64,000 bases of DNA from Marisa cornuarietis (Eukaryota > Mollusca > Gastropoda > Architaenioglossa > Ampullariidae), in contig SMMW01000622.1 in assembly GCA_004794655.1 (NCBI GenBank), forward strand, positions 3,471,501-3,535,500, written 5' to 3'. Positions 10,959-24,200 of the stretch are shown here, one piece after another. A model generated the notes under the pieces. That model made no database searches, was not told the origin of the DNA, and saw only the letters and a list, made by a program, of their open reading frames with translations. Positions within the stretch are counted from its first letter, which is position 1; every line of letters starts with the position of its first letter. A program made the position numbers and the translations under genes.

Positions 10959-12658
10959 TCGAATGTTGTCACACTTAAAAAAAAAAACTATCGTGTGTCT
11001 TGAATGGTGACGGCTTGCTCGCTATAGTATAGGTGGTCCAAACAGCAGTCACAACTGATTCATTGAGGAGAAAGACGCCCTGTCATCGATGTTCCAAATG
11101 TTGACACTGGGCGGACAGGAAGTCATATCATTAATATATCGAATACTAAGCACCAGGCAACGAATACTTCATCCAATCAATGTACTGATTGTACATTCTT
11201 GTGCTGGTAATATATAGGGGATGATGCAAGGTGCGTTTGCTTGCCTGCTTGTTTGAGTTTTTCTATATAATGTTTGGGTAGGTGTGAGTGTCGCTATAAC
11301 AAACGTCCTTCAGAGTCACGGCAAGGGCATACCAAGCAAGAAGTGTGACCACACTTATGTGATATTAATGCATGAATCTGTGCGAAATAAGTTTTTCTTT
11401 TGTCGTGAAACATACATGAGGTAATCTATTTTAATACGATACCAGCCCATTGTTTGTACCAACACAGTCATCAAACATAAATGTTATCAGAACTAGAACC
11501 AAGTGAAATATAGCAGATAAATATATTTTAATCACATCCAGGCTTAGGTTCAGAAACAACTCTCTTTCCCTGGACATCATCGTCCGTGAATCATTTATCA
11601 CTTTCAAGAGAACATCGAAAAAAAAACACTATAACGGATGCTCGTACGTACAGTAATCAAATGTAAAGGAGATGTTTTAAAGGAGATGTCTATGTGTTGA
11701 TGATTATTGTTAAATGTACATTTTAGACGTACTTATACAGGGTTGTAAGTATGAAAATCAGTAAAAGCAGCAACAGCAGAAATAACAAGGTTTTTCATAA
11801 CAATCGTTTGTACAGGTACAGTAAGTACAGATAATATCACTTCCAAATTAAAGGTCTCTGCCTTCAAAGTTACTATTAACAACATCAACAAGAAAAGCGC
11901 AATTAGTAATTTGTAACGCACTTGGATGTGCACTTTTTCGCATTCATCTTTTAAGAAGTGTACTTACGTCATGCTTTGCATGTGCAGCAGTTAAGCACAA
12001 CAACACTGGAGAAGTTTTATACACGACACTAATTTCTACAATGAAGCGTCCACACTCTACAAGTGTGGCATAAAACTTTGATTGCTCTAGAGAGCCTTTT
12101 ACATAACGAACGTATAGAACGTAGTGCGAATTAGTGTGGTGTGAAAATAAATTAAAAGATACTTGTCCACTGGATTAGTAAAGCTAATTATTTTGACTGC
12201 TATGTCTGCATTTTCCTTTTACATTGCTATAAATAAATTTTATGCGGCCAGAATGCCGATTGACTGTAGTCATCAAAGTCACGAATAGGGAATGGAGTTG
12301 TACGTGTTGGCTCGTTGTGGACCACTTTCCTGAAAATCCTTTCCACGTCATGTTGTCAAAATACTAGCTGTTTAATTGTTGCTCGTTTATTGTGACTGGG
12401 CCACTTCTAAAAATAAGTCTTTTTCTAGAGTATGGTAGTGACATAATAAACAAAAGACATGGCATAAAAGAAAATGACATCTTAATTACTTAAGATTTCG
12501 GCATCACCTTGAGTTTTATCCCCTGATTGGTAAATATATTCAATGGGGCTTCATGCTATTAATCACCGCGACTTCTGTAGTTTATGCAGCGAACAGAGAG
12601 TCCGTAAATTTTATCCTCCACATAAAGAATACAGGAAAGAGCCAGCAGTAATTCGGGC
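10959..12658. other. Intergenic region between convergent GPCR genes
   Basis: AT-rich, no supported gene. It presumably holds the 3' UTRs of both receptors. I saw no clear domain or splice-bounded exon. Confidence 0.45.
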
Positions 12659-13660
12659 TTAAATACGAAACATTGAAATGCGTGGCGGCCTTATTTCTTT
12701 GCTTTGTCCATCTTTCAGGTTCATACCTTGGACAGCATCTGGTCTTCTGGAGTTGACGAGTAGCATGTTTACTCTGTCACAGCAGTGGCACAGGAGACTC
12801 CTGTATGCTCTTCTGAATTCCATGTCAAAATAAGGGTAGACGAAGACGTTGATACCAGAGTTGGAAAATCCCAAAAACAGTGTAACTTTGTGTGCGAGGT
12901 CATATCCCGGAAAGTTACAAAAGGCGGAAACCAGCTCGACTGTAAAATACGGTGACCAGCATACGACCAGCAAACCGAAGACAACAAAGAACAATTTCAT
13001 CGCTCGCAGTGAAGATTTCGAAAAAGGATGGCTATTCTGCGGTCGCCGATCGAAGGTAGAATGACTAGCAGTAAGAAACGCTATAGCTCTTTTGTGTCGT
13101 AAAGTAAGAGCAGCTAGTTTTGCGTAAATCACAGCAGTGATGCAGCAGCAAAGGAAGAACAGTGCGGTTGACGAGAACGATTTCAGCACAAGGGGTACGA
13201 CTTCGTGTATGGTGCAGATCCTTGCAGTCTGAAATAAGTTGTGGTACATCGTTATACTACCGTAGCAGACCGCTAGAAACCAAGCGACTACAATGACCAT
13301 GACAATCCTTTTTTTGCTGATGACCCTGACATAAAAGAAAGGTTTGACGATGTAGAGATAGCGATCGAAGGCGATGAGGCACATGTTGAGTCCAGAGCAG
13401 ACGACCGTGATGTATCCCCACGACAACATGCTGGTGCAGGCCACCTCGGTAGAGTCAAACCACGTGCGGGCAGTGGGGATGTAGTAAACAGCCACGTACA
13501 CTTGCAGAAGTCCGACCAGAGCATCCGTAGCGGCCAATGATACCACGTACATATTGGGTAGCGTCCGAAGTTTGGGAAAAACCAGAACGGATACAACCGT
13601 GAGGGTGTTGCCAGCCACCATGAATGCTCCCAACGCCAGTGCTACTGCCACGAAAAACAT
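12659..13660 (-). CDS. Class A G-protein-coupled receptor, orphan, 333 aa (start uncertain)
   Basis: A single uninterrupted frame with seven hydrophobic segments. It shares with the neighbouring receptor 'LRTLPNMY', 'SLAA-D' in TM2, a DRY motif (D99-R100-Y101), 'CWSP' in TM6 and an unusual TM7 motif, here 'NSGINVFVY' with Val in place of the NPxxY proline. The TM3 amine-binding position is Gly82, so it is not a canonical amine receptor. 'CHCC' after helix 8 is a likely palmitoylation site. The only in-frame ATG (13660) would place TM1 at the very N-terminus (GN motif Asn at residue 18). The frame is open back to a TGA just before 13699, so a short upstream exon supplying the extracellular N-terminus is likely. 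No intron corresponds to the one in the plus-strand paralogue. Confidence 0.85.
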   Translation of the reverse strand: MFFVAVALALGAFMVAGNTLTVVSVLVFPKLRTLPNMYVVSLAATDALVGLLQVYVAVYYIPTARTWFDSTEVACTSMLSWGYITVVCSGLNMCLIAFDRYLYIVKPFFYVRVISKKRIVMVIVVAWFLAVCYGSITMYHNLFQTARICTIHEVVPLVLKSFSSTALFFLCCCITAVIYAKLAALTLRHKRAIAFLTASHSTFDRRPQNSHPFSKSSLRAMKLFFVVFGLLVVCWSPYFTVELVSAFCNFPGYDLAHKVTLFLGFSNSGINVFVYPYFDMEFRRAYRSLLCHCCDRVNMLLVNSRRPDAVQGMNLKDGQSKEIRPPRISMFRI

Positions 13661-14260
13661 AGTCTGACACTCTGCAGATTTGCCTTTAAGGCAAAACACT
13701 CATTTTGTTCTGTGCACTGAACTCGACACTCGCTTATGTACAAATGTTTGTTGCAAGTGAAGTAATTTATGAGCGTGATTAAATATGGTTTATTCGTAGG
13801 ACTGCTTCTGGTACGTCAGTTGCTAAAATAGCTTAACGTAAATTCATCCCAACGTTGCTGTATTTTACAAGCTGCGTAGAGGATCATCACCCCAAATACA
13901 GTGATATCATGAGCCAAGGTTATTGTCCTTGCAACGACCATCTCAGTGACCCACACCTTCCAGTCCTCCGTTGTCTTTTGGCAAAATTGTCTCCTGTCTG
14001 AATTAGTCAAGATTACCTCCTGTCTGAATTAACCCCACACACCTTTGCCTCCTGTGTATTCTAGGCAAGGCATAAATGTTTTGGTGCTGAAGACATATTT
14101 TCCTCACTCTGACATTAATTGCCTCTCCTTTTAGCCGATGTGGACAGACCGTCCTGCGAGCTTGTTATACTGGTACGCTCTTCTGGTGCAATAGCGCTGT
14201 CTGGTGCAGCAAAACTAGAGGATTAGAAAAAGTGTATCCTTGCGTAACATTAAAATAAAT

Positions 14261-14544
14261 GCGGCTAGTTGTACGAAGTTCTTCGTAAACTTAAAACTGT
14301 TATAAGAAACAAATTTAAAAACGTTTTTCAGAACTCTCTTCCATGCAATTGATATGTGCTGGACAAGAAAAATAAGCTGACAGAAAAGAAAATCTTGCTT
14401 AAACAACCTTATCTTATTTAAAACAGTTTAATTTTTTAATTATAAAATTGTGTTGTGCATTGTGTTTCGATAAAACTGATTGTCTTAATAGATCGAAGGC
14501 TTAAAAGTGTTTAAAATAAGAAGTGTGTTCTGCCACTGGCCCCA
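14261..14544. mobile_element. MITE-like repeat, family A copy 3 (inverted)
   Basis: The right end read on the minus strand is 'ggggccagtggcagaac' followed by 'ttttaaacacttttaagcct', matching the left part of copy 1. The left end 'gcggctagttgtacgaag' with 'cttaaaactgtt' matches the other terminus. Confidence 0.55.
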
Positions 14545-15119
14545 ACAATGTGTTGACTCGCAAAATAGTATGCAAGGAAAGCGTTTTCTTCAGATAATTG
14601 ATGTTTGTTTAGCGAGATACAGTTAGGTAGAATTTTTTTTATTTACTGACTGGCAGCAGATTCAACTGACACAATGTTTGTTGTTGTAAGTGATGTTAGC
14701 CCCAAGTGTTGATGTCAGTAACGTATAAGTAAACTATGATCCACCGGCCAGTAAGTGGTTTGCAGGATAGCAATGAATACCAGTCAAAGATTGAGACTCC
14801 CATGCAGCAGCATGGACACATCAGTACTAATTGATTGTAAACAGGTTGCACTCATAACATGCATGATGATTTTTTTGCGCAAAAAATCACGTTTAAAAAT
14901 GAAATAATGGCCAGATAAAATCAAGGAAGCAGAGGGCTGTAAAAAATCATGCATGGACAGACAACTTCTGAAGCCCATCGAGTGGAATAAAAACATGGGG
15001 ATGCGTTGAAGACAACATTCTGTATTGAGCGTGTGATGACACATAAAAATAAAAGTGGAAATGTATGTCTCGTGGGTATTTTAAAAAGATTTTCTGCATC
15101 ATGCGTATATCCATAAGCA

Positions 15120-15120
<1 letters not shown>

Positions 15121-15163
<43 letters not shown>
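15121..15163. repeat. (CT)10(CA)11 compound microsatellite
   Basis: Uninterrupted CT run passing directly into a CA run. Confidence 0.95.
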
Positions 15164-15321
15164 GAATAGAAAGAAAGACATGACTTATATATATATAAAA
15201 CTGCAAACTCAAGCACACAATGAACCACCTACCTTTAGGTCTGCGCTGTCAGTGTTGACTTGTCCGTTAAATATGCACATACCATACCATCGTTCTTTTG
15301 ACTATATATAAGAGAGAGAGT

Positions 15322-15323
<2 letters not shown>

Positions 15324-15367
<44 letters not shown>
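15324..15367. repeat. (GT)n microsatellite
   Basis: About 22 uninterrupted GT repeats, preceded by a short (AG)n run. Confidence 0.95.
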
Positions 15368-15368
<1 letters not shown>

Positions 15369-17533
15369 CTAGATTTTTCTAGATGAGCGCAGAAAATGAT
15401 GTACATAATTTTTCAGTCTCTTGAATTTCCTTGTAAAGTTGCCGTTACCTAGGCAAAATCGTGTGTCAATTCTGGCAATTACTGGTGCATATTCGATAGG
15501 GTGTAAGAAGACAAGAATATGCACTAGAACATGTAGGATTTGGGGGGATGGGGAAAGACAAAAAACACCAGTTCACGAAGGATTCGGCGTAATGGGAATA
15601 GTATCCTTTGTGTGTGTGTGTGTGTGTGTGTTGAGGGGGGGGGGATGATAAACGTGCGTGTTTACTTGCGTTTGTTTGTACGCGTAATTATTAGTTCCTA
15701 TTCCGAGGTCTGATCCAGTTACTACACCTGGCAAGTTACACGATAAGGATTTAAACTGCAGTATTTTTTTAAACGACATGATCAGAAAATCGACTGAATG
15801 CATTGATAAGCAGACAATAGACAGAAAGGCGATCAATTCTAATTATTATTTTAAAGCAGACGACGTTTTTCACTTCCCTTACTCCTGCGCATGCGTAAAT
15901 TATGCAGACCTTGAAAACAAGCGTCGGTGTATGACGTCGTACACGTACGTGCACGCTACAAACCCCCGACCATTTTGAGGTTAGTGGAATGCACATTTTC
16001 ATGTCCATTTGGCGACTGGTCATATCGTCTTGGTTTCAACGAAATAAATATAGGTTCGTGACATAGCATTAGCCGGACATGCATTTTATCCTGTTAAACA
16101 CGTACGAGCATTGGCACGACCTTGATACAGTTGATACTGCTCCAGAATATAGAAGAGCACCAAGGCCGCATGCCACTGTTTGCAAACTTGCAGACTGGTA
16201 GCATTCTCTGTAATTCTCCATAAATAACCAGTTTTTCACGCACACATATTTACACGTAACCCGTGTAAGCTTAAAGCATTTTCTTAAGTTCTGCATTTTT
16301 TAAAGCCAAATGTAAACATCGACAGCTCTACTAGCTTTAGCCATACAAATGCAAATTATCACCTAATCAAAATTCATGCAAATGTCTCGTTTACGAGGTT
16401 TGGCACCGGTTGAAACTAAGAGCATAAAGTCAGATACACGTTGCTGTTATTTTCACCTGCGGGTACGAAAGTATTTGTTTATTTCGACATACTAATCAGG
16501 TAGGTAGTTAATAATAAACTTTTGAATTTCCACGGACAGTTTACGGTTGCGCACTTCTCAAGACCGATGTTATTTGTAAACAAATGTCTGAATGAGTAAC
16601 AAACGTAGTTTGCCAGAGTTTGTCGATAGCTATTTCACATTTTCCGTATTTCCTGCATTGATGCTGTTTTGTATAAAACTGAAAGAAGATGCAGATGCCA
16701 ATTATGCTTTGGTACAACATGGGGCTGTGATAAACTGCACTGCAGTTGATCGCAGGAGAAATTTAGCGAATATGGCGAAGGATACGCATTGTCATAGGCG
16801 TTACTTGTAAGGGTAGTGTGTTGACAGCATAAAACACATACCCATTAAAAAACAACTTTAGGAGGACTCATGATAGGTTGTTATGGTTGCCAAGACATAA
16901 GTGAAACCGCAAAACACATAAGCCTAACACAAATCAAAATCCTAATCCAAACTCAAACCCAACCTTTAACTCTAGCCCCTTTTTCTGGTTTGTAAAAAAT
17001 GTGGTTTTTGGGGGCACGTGAAGTAAAGTTTAGCAAAGCAGTAAAGATATGTTTTTGACGTATATTTTTATTATCTCTGCCACACAGTTGATTGTAGAAT
17101 GTGAATTATGTGCACTTTATTTTATGGCTGCTTGACCAAGAGTTTCCTGGGAGAGAGACTTCTCCATGATTAGAGCCATCCGAAATTAAACAAATGTCTA
17201 GTTTGGCTTCCAGTTCTGGAGTTAAAAACACTTTGTGTGTGTGGGTGCTCATACACATTGTGGAAACTAAATTTTAATTTATAAAACTGTTGCAGTACAA
17301 TATACAACGTGTACTGTTTTTGTGTGAGTTAAATATTAAGAACTAAAGTTTGGGCTAGTCACAGATTCTCCACATTCGCAGGGAATCCTACATGCCAAAC
17401 CCTTGTGAATATCAAGGGCCAACTATATTTCCCTTTACATAAACACTTGGAGTGTAAAAATTTGCATGTAAATCAACATTAAATATTATGTATAGTCGGT
17501 AGCAGGTGATCAAGTACTTTCATGGCTAAATAA

Positions 17534-17890
17534 ATAATAATGAAGTTGATTTAGATAGCACTTTTCCCCACCATCATAGGTGGCGTCAAAGTGCTGTACA
17601 AAAAAAACAACACAGAGCTGGTAGATCCTTATATAATATGATCAACCTTGAGACTTCTTGAGGAACTTACACCAATAATTCTTCCCTGACCCAAGCCTTC
17701 CTCAAAAAACTTATAAAGTAATCATACATGCACATGTCCACGTTAATGAGCATAGAAGATCACCACACAAAAAAAGAAATCACGGAAAGCAAAAACAGAA
17801 ACAAAATTAGAACTCCTGTACAAAATAGCAAAATTTGAATCCATAGCTCTTACCTCCGAAGACCATGTTTTGACCACTACATAACATCAG
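17534..17890 (-). mobile_element. tRNA-derived SINE with LINE-like 3' tail
   Basis: Read on the minus strand it starts with a tRNA-like head: 'gtagtggtcaaaacatgg' (A-box-like) then 'gagctatggattcaaat' (B-box-like). It runs through an unrelated body and ends 'gtacagcactttgacg' ... 'gtgctatctaaatcaacttc' plus ATT repeats. That tail resembles the L2-type 3' ends elsewhere in the window ('gcgctataaaaatcttcact'), as expected if the SINE borrows LINE machinery. Confidence 0.55.
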
Positions 17891-18233
17891 TTTCGCCAAA
17901 CAAATCAAAATTAAAACTAATTATAGCATGTTACCCTTGGTGCATTTTGATTAACACAATAAAAGTATTTGACGGTCTGCCACCAGCCGTTTGTATAGAT
18001 TTTTAAAAATGTAAAGATTATAATAAATTATTTATTTTCAAGTCAAATTGAAAATTTTGATGCATGCTATAAAATTTGTTTACATGCTGAAATGCTAGTT
18101 AAAACTGTGTATAGTGTATACCTACTCTTGCAAACCTCACAATAAAATTCTATAACATTCATGAAACTGCTTTTAATTAAACCCATTTTTCTGTTTTTCC
18201 TCAGAGAAATAAGTAATACAAAAATTAACCCAA

Positions 18234-21200
18234 ATGCCTGCAATAAAAAAGCGTATTACTGCTGAGTATCGAGCAGAGCAGGAACAACGTGGTGAAGAAC
18301 ATGTTGAACCAGATGCTGAATCAGAAGCTGTTGATGCAGCAGACAGTAGTACTTCTGCTTCACAACAGGTATCAGTAACATTTTCTTCATCACTGAAACG
18401 CAAACTGTCAGGCAGTGGTGGGACTCCAAGCCCCTTGAAAGGATTAGATGGCGAGGTACTGCTTGAAAAACGAAGACGATGTTTGCCTGTTGCAGAGTCA
18501 AAGCTTGCAAGCTGGTGAGTATCTTTCGTTTGTTTTAACATTTTTGCTTTCAACTTTTGCAGTTTGTGGACTATGCTAAGAGTTCATTCGTACATTTATG
18601 CTAGACATATTAACTTTTACATCAGCATTCTATCCTTAATGATTGTCATCTGTATACCAGGAGGAAAAGATAACATTAAACAGCATATTTTTAACCCTCA
18701 TCACACTACTGTATTAATATTTAATAATTAATACTTAGTAATAAATCACAACAAATTTTAAAAGCCATATTTTTGTCTTGATAATAAAAAATTATTTTTA
18801 GTCATCTTAAATAAATAATCTATAAATAAATTATACTTCTTGACACTTTGTAAGAATGTATGATGTCCTTCTGATGCATTGATAAAGTTCATAAAATATC
18901 TCTTTTTTGGCTAGATGAACCTTCAGTACTGTTACGATAAACCACCCATGTGTAACACTCACATGCATGAATATGTGAAAAAAATTATGCAGTATAGGCA
19001 CTATCTAACAGTGTTGTTACCCTGTTACCATGGCTGGCACATGAGGTGTAAGAAATTTGGCTAGTTTTGGTGGATCAATTAAATGCCATAAACTCATTCA
19101 ATATGGATGTATCGATACAATTGAGCTGTATTTATGAAGATGTTTACATTTGCAGGTGCGAACTGTATAAGAAAAGTTGCAAAGAATTCATAGCAGCTGA
19201 TTTGTTTTTTTACAGGCTTGAAGGCAACTTTGAAAAGAAGCCAGAGATGCATCTGTCTTCGCAAAAGTTGTACCTTTATTACACAGACATGTGCCAGCAG
19301 GAAGGCGGAGGAGTTCTTGACTTCAGAGATTTTACAAAGGTATTTAGGAATGGTCTTTGGTTCTCACAGTTCCTTTCTGAAAAGGTCCATTTGCTTTTAT
19401 CCTTTTGCTTTGTATTTTATTGACACAAACATAGAAAAGGTGTGATATATGGTCTTTCATTTTCCTCATGCAGTATTAGTGTCACAGCTACTGGTTTTTA
19501 ACCAGACTATGCAGCTTTTTTTAATTATTTGACCAAGCCCAGTACAAGACACCATTTCAAAAAATCTGAGGGAATCAATTCCTTCATTTTACAAGATACA
19601 CCCCTCTAAACATCACCACACACAAAAAGTTGTGTAAACCATGTCACAAAAGTACATGGATACTCCTCTTTTATGAAGGTTAGAATCAGGCCTATCCATG
19701 GACTTGGGTGACTTCACAGTATCAACTGCTTTCTGTGCATGATGTTGGTTATAGACATGTGACTGATGAAGAAAAGGGGAATCAGATTTTGGAGAAAAGA
19801 ACATCATACATTTGAACAAGATATCTGCAATCTTTAAGCGTTTGTCCCATGAAATGTCCTGTGCTGTTCTTTTGAAATGCACTTTATACACTCTGAAATG
19901 TATGAGCAAAGTTTTACTGCATTTGTAATAAGATTGTGTGAAATAAAGACATGCAAATTCTGGAAGATTAAAATAAAAAAGAAAAGGCTCAAGTAATAGT
20001 AGTGTTGTGTGTAGAACCAAAAGCCTCACTGACTGTGCTGTTTTGGTGTTGGTCATTCAGTGACAACTATATAGATTTTTGTTCCTTAGATGCTGCGTAC
20101 AAAGCTAGGCAATGAGTTTGGTGTGCGAGAAGATTCCATCTATAAAGGACAGCTTAAGGAAAAAAAACTGGAGAAAAAAGCTACTGTAAAGGGTCAGACA
20201 CTGGGTCTTAAGATGAAGGATTTGGTGGAAGAGGCACTGAAAGCCAGTGGAAGCCCTGTATCCTTTTACATATTTCTATTAGTATTGTGTTGGAGGGAAT
20301 GAAGGGTGTTACTGCTTAATTATTTAACTCTTGAAGAATATTTTGTCTTAAGAATGGTTGGTGTTCTTTTTAATATAAGGTATTGTGTCTTAAATTAAAG
20401 TGTGCATTTTACTAAAAGAATCCTTTCTAAAAGGATATATCTGTAGGGATTGACTAAAAAACCGTTACCGTCTTAGGACTATGCAAGTTTAGACCATTTG
20501 GCATCCAGAAAGTGAAAACTAAAGAGGCTGAGAGATTCATGACATATATGATTTATAAATTACATCAGACAGGCAGGGATAGTGCTCATAGCTTAGTGTG
20601 TAAACTGCCATCTGGATTTTATTATAAAGGCATTTTTTGTTTATCATAATATGAAATGCCTCTTTTATATTTTTTACCTTAATGTTGATAGAGTAGGTTT
20701 AAAAAAACTGCCTACCAGACAGTGAAAAGATGATGATAGAGTAGTACTTACATAACACATCAAGAACATTTTATTTGTTTTTATAATTGTAAGGTAGATG
20801 GTGCTCTTTGGTGGATTGCAACTCTGTAATAGAGTGAGGCTAGCCAGCAGCACTGGAATGGGGTTACAAGCATTTTAATAAAAGCTTGGCATGGTCCTTA
20901 ACATTATTCTAGAGGAAAGGTGTGCGGTTTCATTGGATAAAACAATACTTGGCAGCAAAGTACCCTGCTCTTATGATAGCCCAACGTCCTGGTCACTTGA
21001 AAGTAGCTCTTGAACGGGCAGTGAACTATGGAAAAGTGGAATTGGTAAGGTTTTGTAATAGTCAGTAAATAAACGAATTCAAAGGCAGACAGGCTTCAAC
21101 AAATATACCAGTTTACTTTCTTCAGTGAGCATTTTTTTCTGGAATGTTAACACATAAATATTACCAAATGACACCAGTATTTGATACACACACACACACA

Positions 21201-24200
21201 TAAAGATACCTTTTTAAATGCACAAGTTGTAGAAGTGTTGCTTATATCAGAATGATTCAGTAATCTACAAATATGTTTTTGGCTACTAAAATATTTTGAT
21301 TCTCTGTTTGATGCTAGTATGTCATTTATAACAGAAAAAAATATGCAGAAAGGATATTAATTATTTGGTTAGCTATAAAATGCTTTAAAGAATAAAACTG
21401 TTTTGAAACCAACTTTGAAAAACCTATTTATTGTTCAATAAATGTCTCATCTACTTTTTGGAAACTTGATGTATGGTAACATCTTTTTGGAAGAAAAAGT
21501 ATTCTGGTAACAGAAATGGCTGCTTAGAAATATCGAAGACACTGTAATATTTAAAATATATTGTCTTATTAAATGTTGATTTTGGGATTACATTCATCAT
21601 CCACACAAACATAAATTGTTATATTGAAAAGGACTGGTAAATTTACTTATGGATGACTTTTGCTTATTTCTTATTATGACTGTTTTAAATTTTATGATAT
21701 TTTAGCTTTAATGATTTATCTTACTACAGTAAAGACAAGGCATTCAAACCAGAATGTCTGTCACTTAAAAGTGTGAAACTGTAATGCATGCAAAAAAATT
21801 TTTTGTTTAAGTGTCAATATTGTGCTTAATTTTTTTACTTTTGGTTTTGTTTTATTAAAGTCTGCATAGAACAAGACAGTTATTGGTGTGGTAGTTATTT
21901 CTTTTTTCCACTTAAAAATTAGGTGAGAGGAATTGGCTTTTGTGGTTACTATCGACTACCTGGTCCAGCAGAAGTTGAGGAAGAAGAGCTAAAAGATAAG
22001 AAAAAAAAGGTAAGAGTTTTATGTTAAGATCAGCAGGAAGCTTGGTTTATTGTATGCTGGAAAGTGAAAAACTGTGTCATTGTTTTAAAATTAATACCTG
22101 TAGAAAGGTCCTTGCATGTACATGTTAGCCTCTGTGTGTGTATTGTGTGAATGTGTGTCAGAGTGAGTACATTCATTGTACATTGTATATGGCATACGTA
22201 GGGTTTGAAATGATTTCTGTAAATTTTGTTTAGAGGGGCAGGAGGGAGTACATATTTTGCTTCTTGCTGAAGAAATATTCTGAATTTTTTAAGGCAAAAG
22301 CAGATGATGTGGAAAATGAGAATGAAGACAAAGGTGATGGTAGCAGCACAGAGCCAAAAGAAGATACAGTTGATGACTCAACAAAGACGGAAGAAGAAAG
22401 TCCAAAAGAAAAAACAGCTGCACAGAAAAAACCCAAGCGTAAAGTAAACAAGAGAGTCAAAAGTAAGCACATTAACATTTTATATCTTTCTGTATTTTTG
22501 TCAGCTTTTGAAAAAAAGTGTTTTCTTTATAAGTTATTGAATAAGTGTGCAATTTTATTCAAAAGCTTTCGTTAGGAATGCATATCAGTTGTTTATTTAA
22601 ATTGTTTTTAGAATTTTGACATATATTAAAAGGTAACATTGCTATTTTTTAAAGTGAAGATTTCTTTATGCCAATGAGATAATAAAAGATAGGACAGTCA
22701 GATGAACAGTCTCTCTGCCTGCAAGAAGACTGGAGTGGTAGAACAAATTTTTCAACAGTTTTTCTTTATTTAAGACAGAACATGCTGTGATTTATCTTTC
22801 CTTCTGTGGGCCATGTAGAATGGGAAAGAGAATAGTAATGATTACAGCTTGGTATAAACTAGATTGTAATGGCTAGCTCCCTGTGATACACGTAAAACTT
22901 CACTTTAGGAAAACAAAATGTGTCACTATTTACATTTTACTTTTAGTTTACAAAAGTCTTTTTATTGTTTTGTTTTTTGGCAAAGATGTTATTGCAGGGG
23001 TTGTGACATAGGAATTTTTATCTGCTGATAAAGAAATAAAGTCTGGTAATGTTTTGTTATTTTTGACAGGACAAAAGCGAATCAATCACAGTGAACCACA
23101 GCATATTGAAGAGATCTTTCCTCTTGCAATGACATACATGAGTGAACCAAAAGAGGCTTCAACTGCCAAGATTAAAAAATATTTAGAAAAGTACTATGGG
23201 AAGACAGACATAGAAAACAGGTCAGATATCCCAAGAGTATTTTACCTTTTTATTTCTTTAGAAAGGCTTATCTTAAGGAGTATTTGAGTTTGAAAAAAAT
23301 TGTGGTTTACTAAAAAAAACAAAAATGTGTTCAAGGAAAATTGGTTGCTCATTTTTTATATAGTGGTTGTCTTTTAAATCTCTATGTGGAAAGGATCTCA
23401 AGATAAAATTTTGACATAAATTGATTATAAGATGCTGATGTTTAAGACTAGAAGACAGCTGTGATCAACAGGAAGTTGGGATTAAAGATTTCTAAAGCAC
23501 TGGAGACTGTCCTTGTTGAGCTTTTGGTTTACAGAGATTAAAAAAAGACTCCTGCAGAAATATATTAGTGAAGTTGTTAAGTTAATCACTGAATTGGATA
23601 GAAATGCTGTATGGACAGATTGAAGAAGACATTACTTCATGGACTTGAGCTGGGTATGTGGGATCGTGTTTCTGGAACTGGAGCATCAGGTACTTTTCAG
23701 CTTCAGGTGGACACCTTTAACCCTCAGCACAGTGAGTAACTTGTTTTGTGCCTTTACCCATTTTCTTTATCAGCTGCTTCCAAAATTACAAAATTGTTGT
23801 TTTAAAATTTATTTTTATGGATCTATATTTTAACTTATAAGCAGATGTGAAACTACAGGATTGGTAAAGACATACAATGCAAAGAAGACAGTTAATTTCT
23901 CAAGGACTTAAGTTGAGCGTAACAGAGAAATAACTTTACATAGGCGTGCATACACAAACAATGCATTAGAGGTCGTTCTCTTTTTCACTAGCGGAATCCC
24001 TTATGGATATGGTGTCTTCAGCAATCATTGCATGCAGTGAGCCAAAGATTGCCTCCTTCCAGCTGCTCAAATCATATATCAAGGAATACCATTCAGAGTT
24101 TGGGATTGACACACGCCCATCTTTACTGAAGAATGCCATTGCACGTGCACTTAAGAAAGAAATGATCATGTGAGTGTATCACATTTTTATGTTGCAGTAC

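Larger units (their letters stand above)
13661..18204. other. Intergenic region with microsatellites, a MITE and a SINE
   Basis: No gene is supported. It contains the third family A MITE (14261-14544), (CT)n(CA)n at 15121-15163, (GT)n at 15324-15367, a TG run ending in G10 at 15609-15644, and a SINE at 17534-17890. The right end should hold the promoter and 5' UTR exon of the HP1BP3-like gene, since a splice acceptor precedes its start codon. Confidence 0.45.

Noticed and set aside
14921..15648. Several open frames through CT/CA/GT microsatellites
   Set aside because: They translate dinucleotide repeats (VCVCVC, ERERER) and have no domain or splice support.
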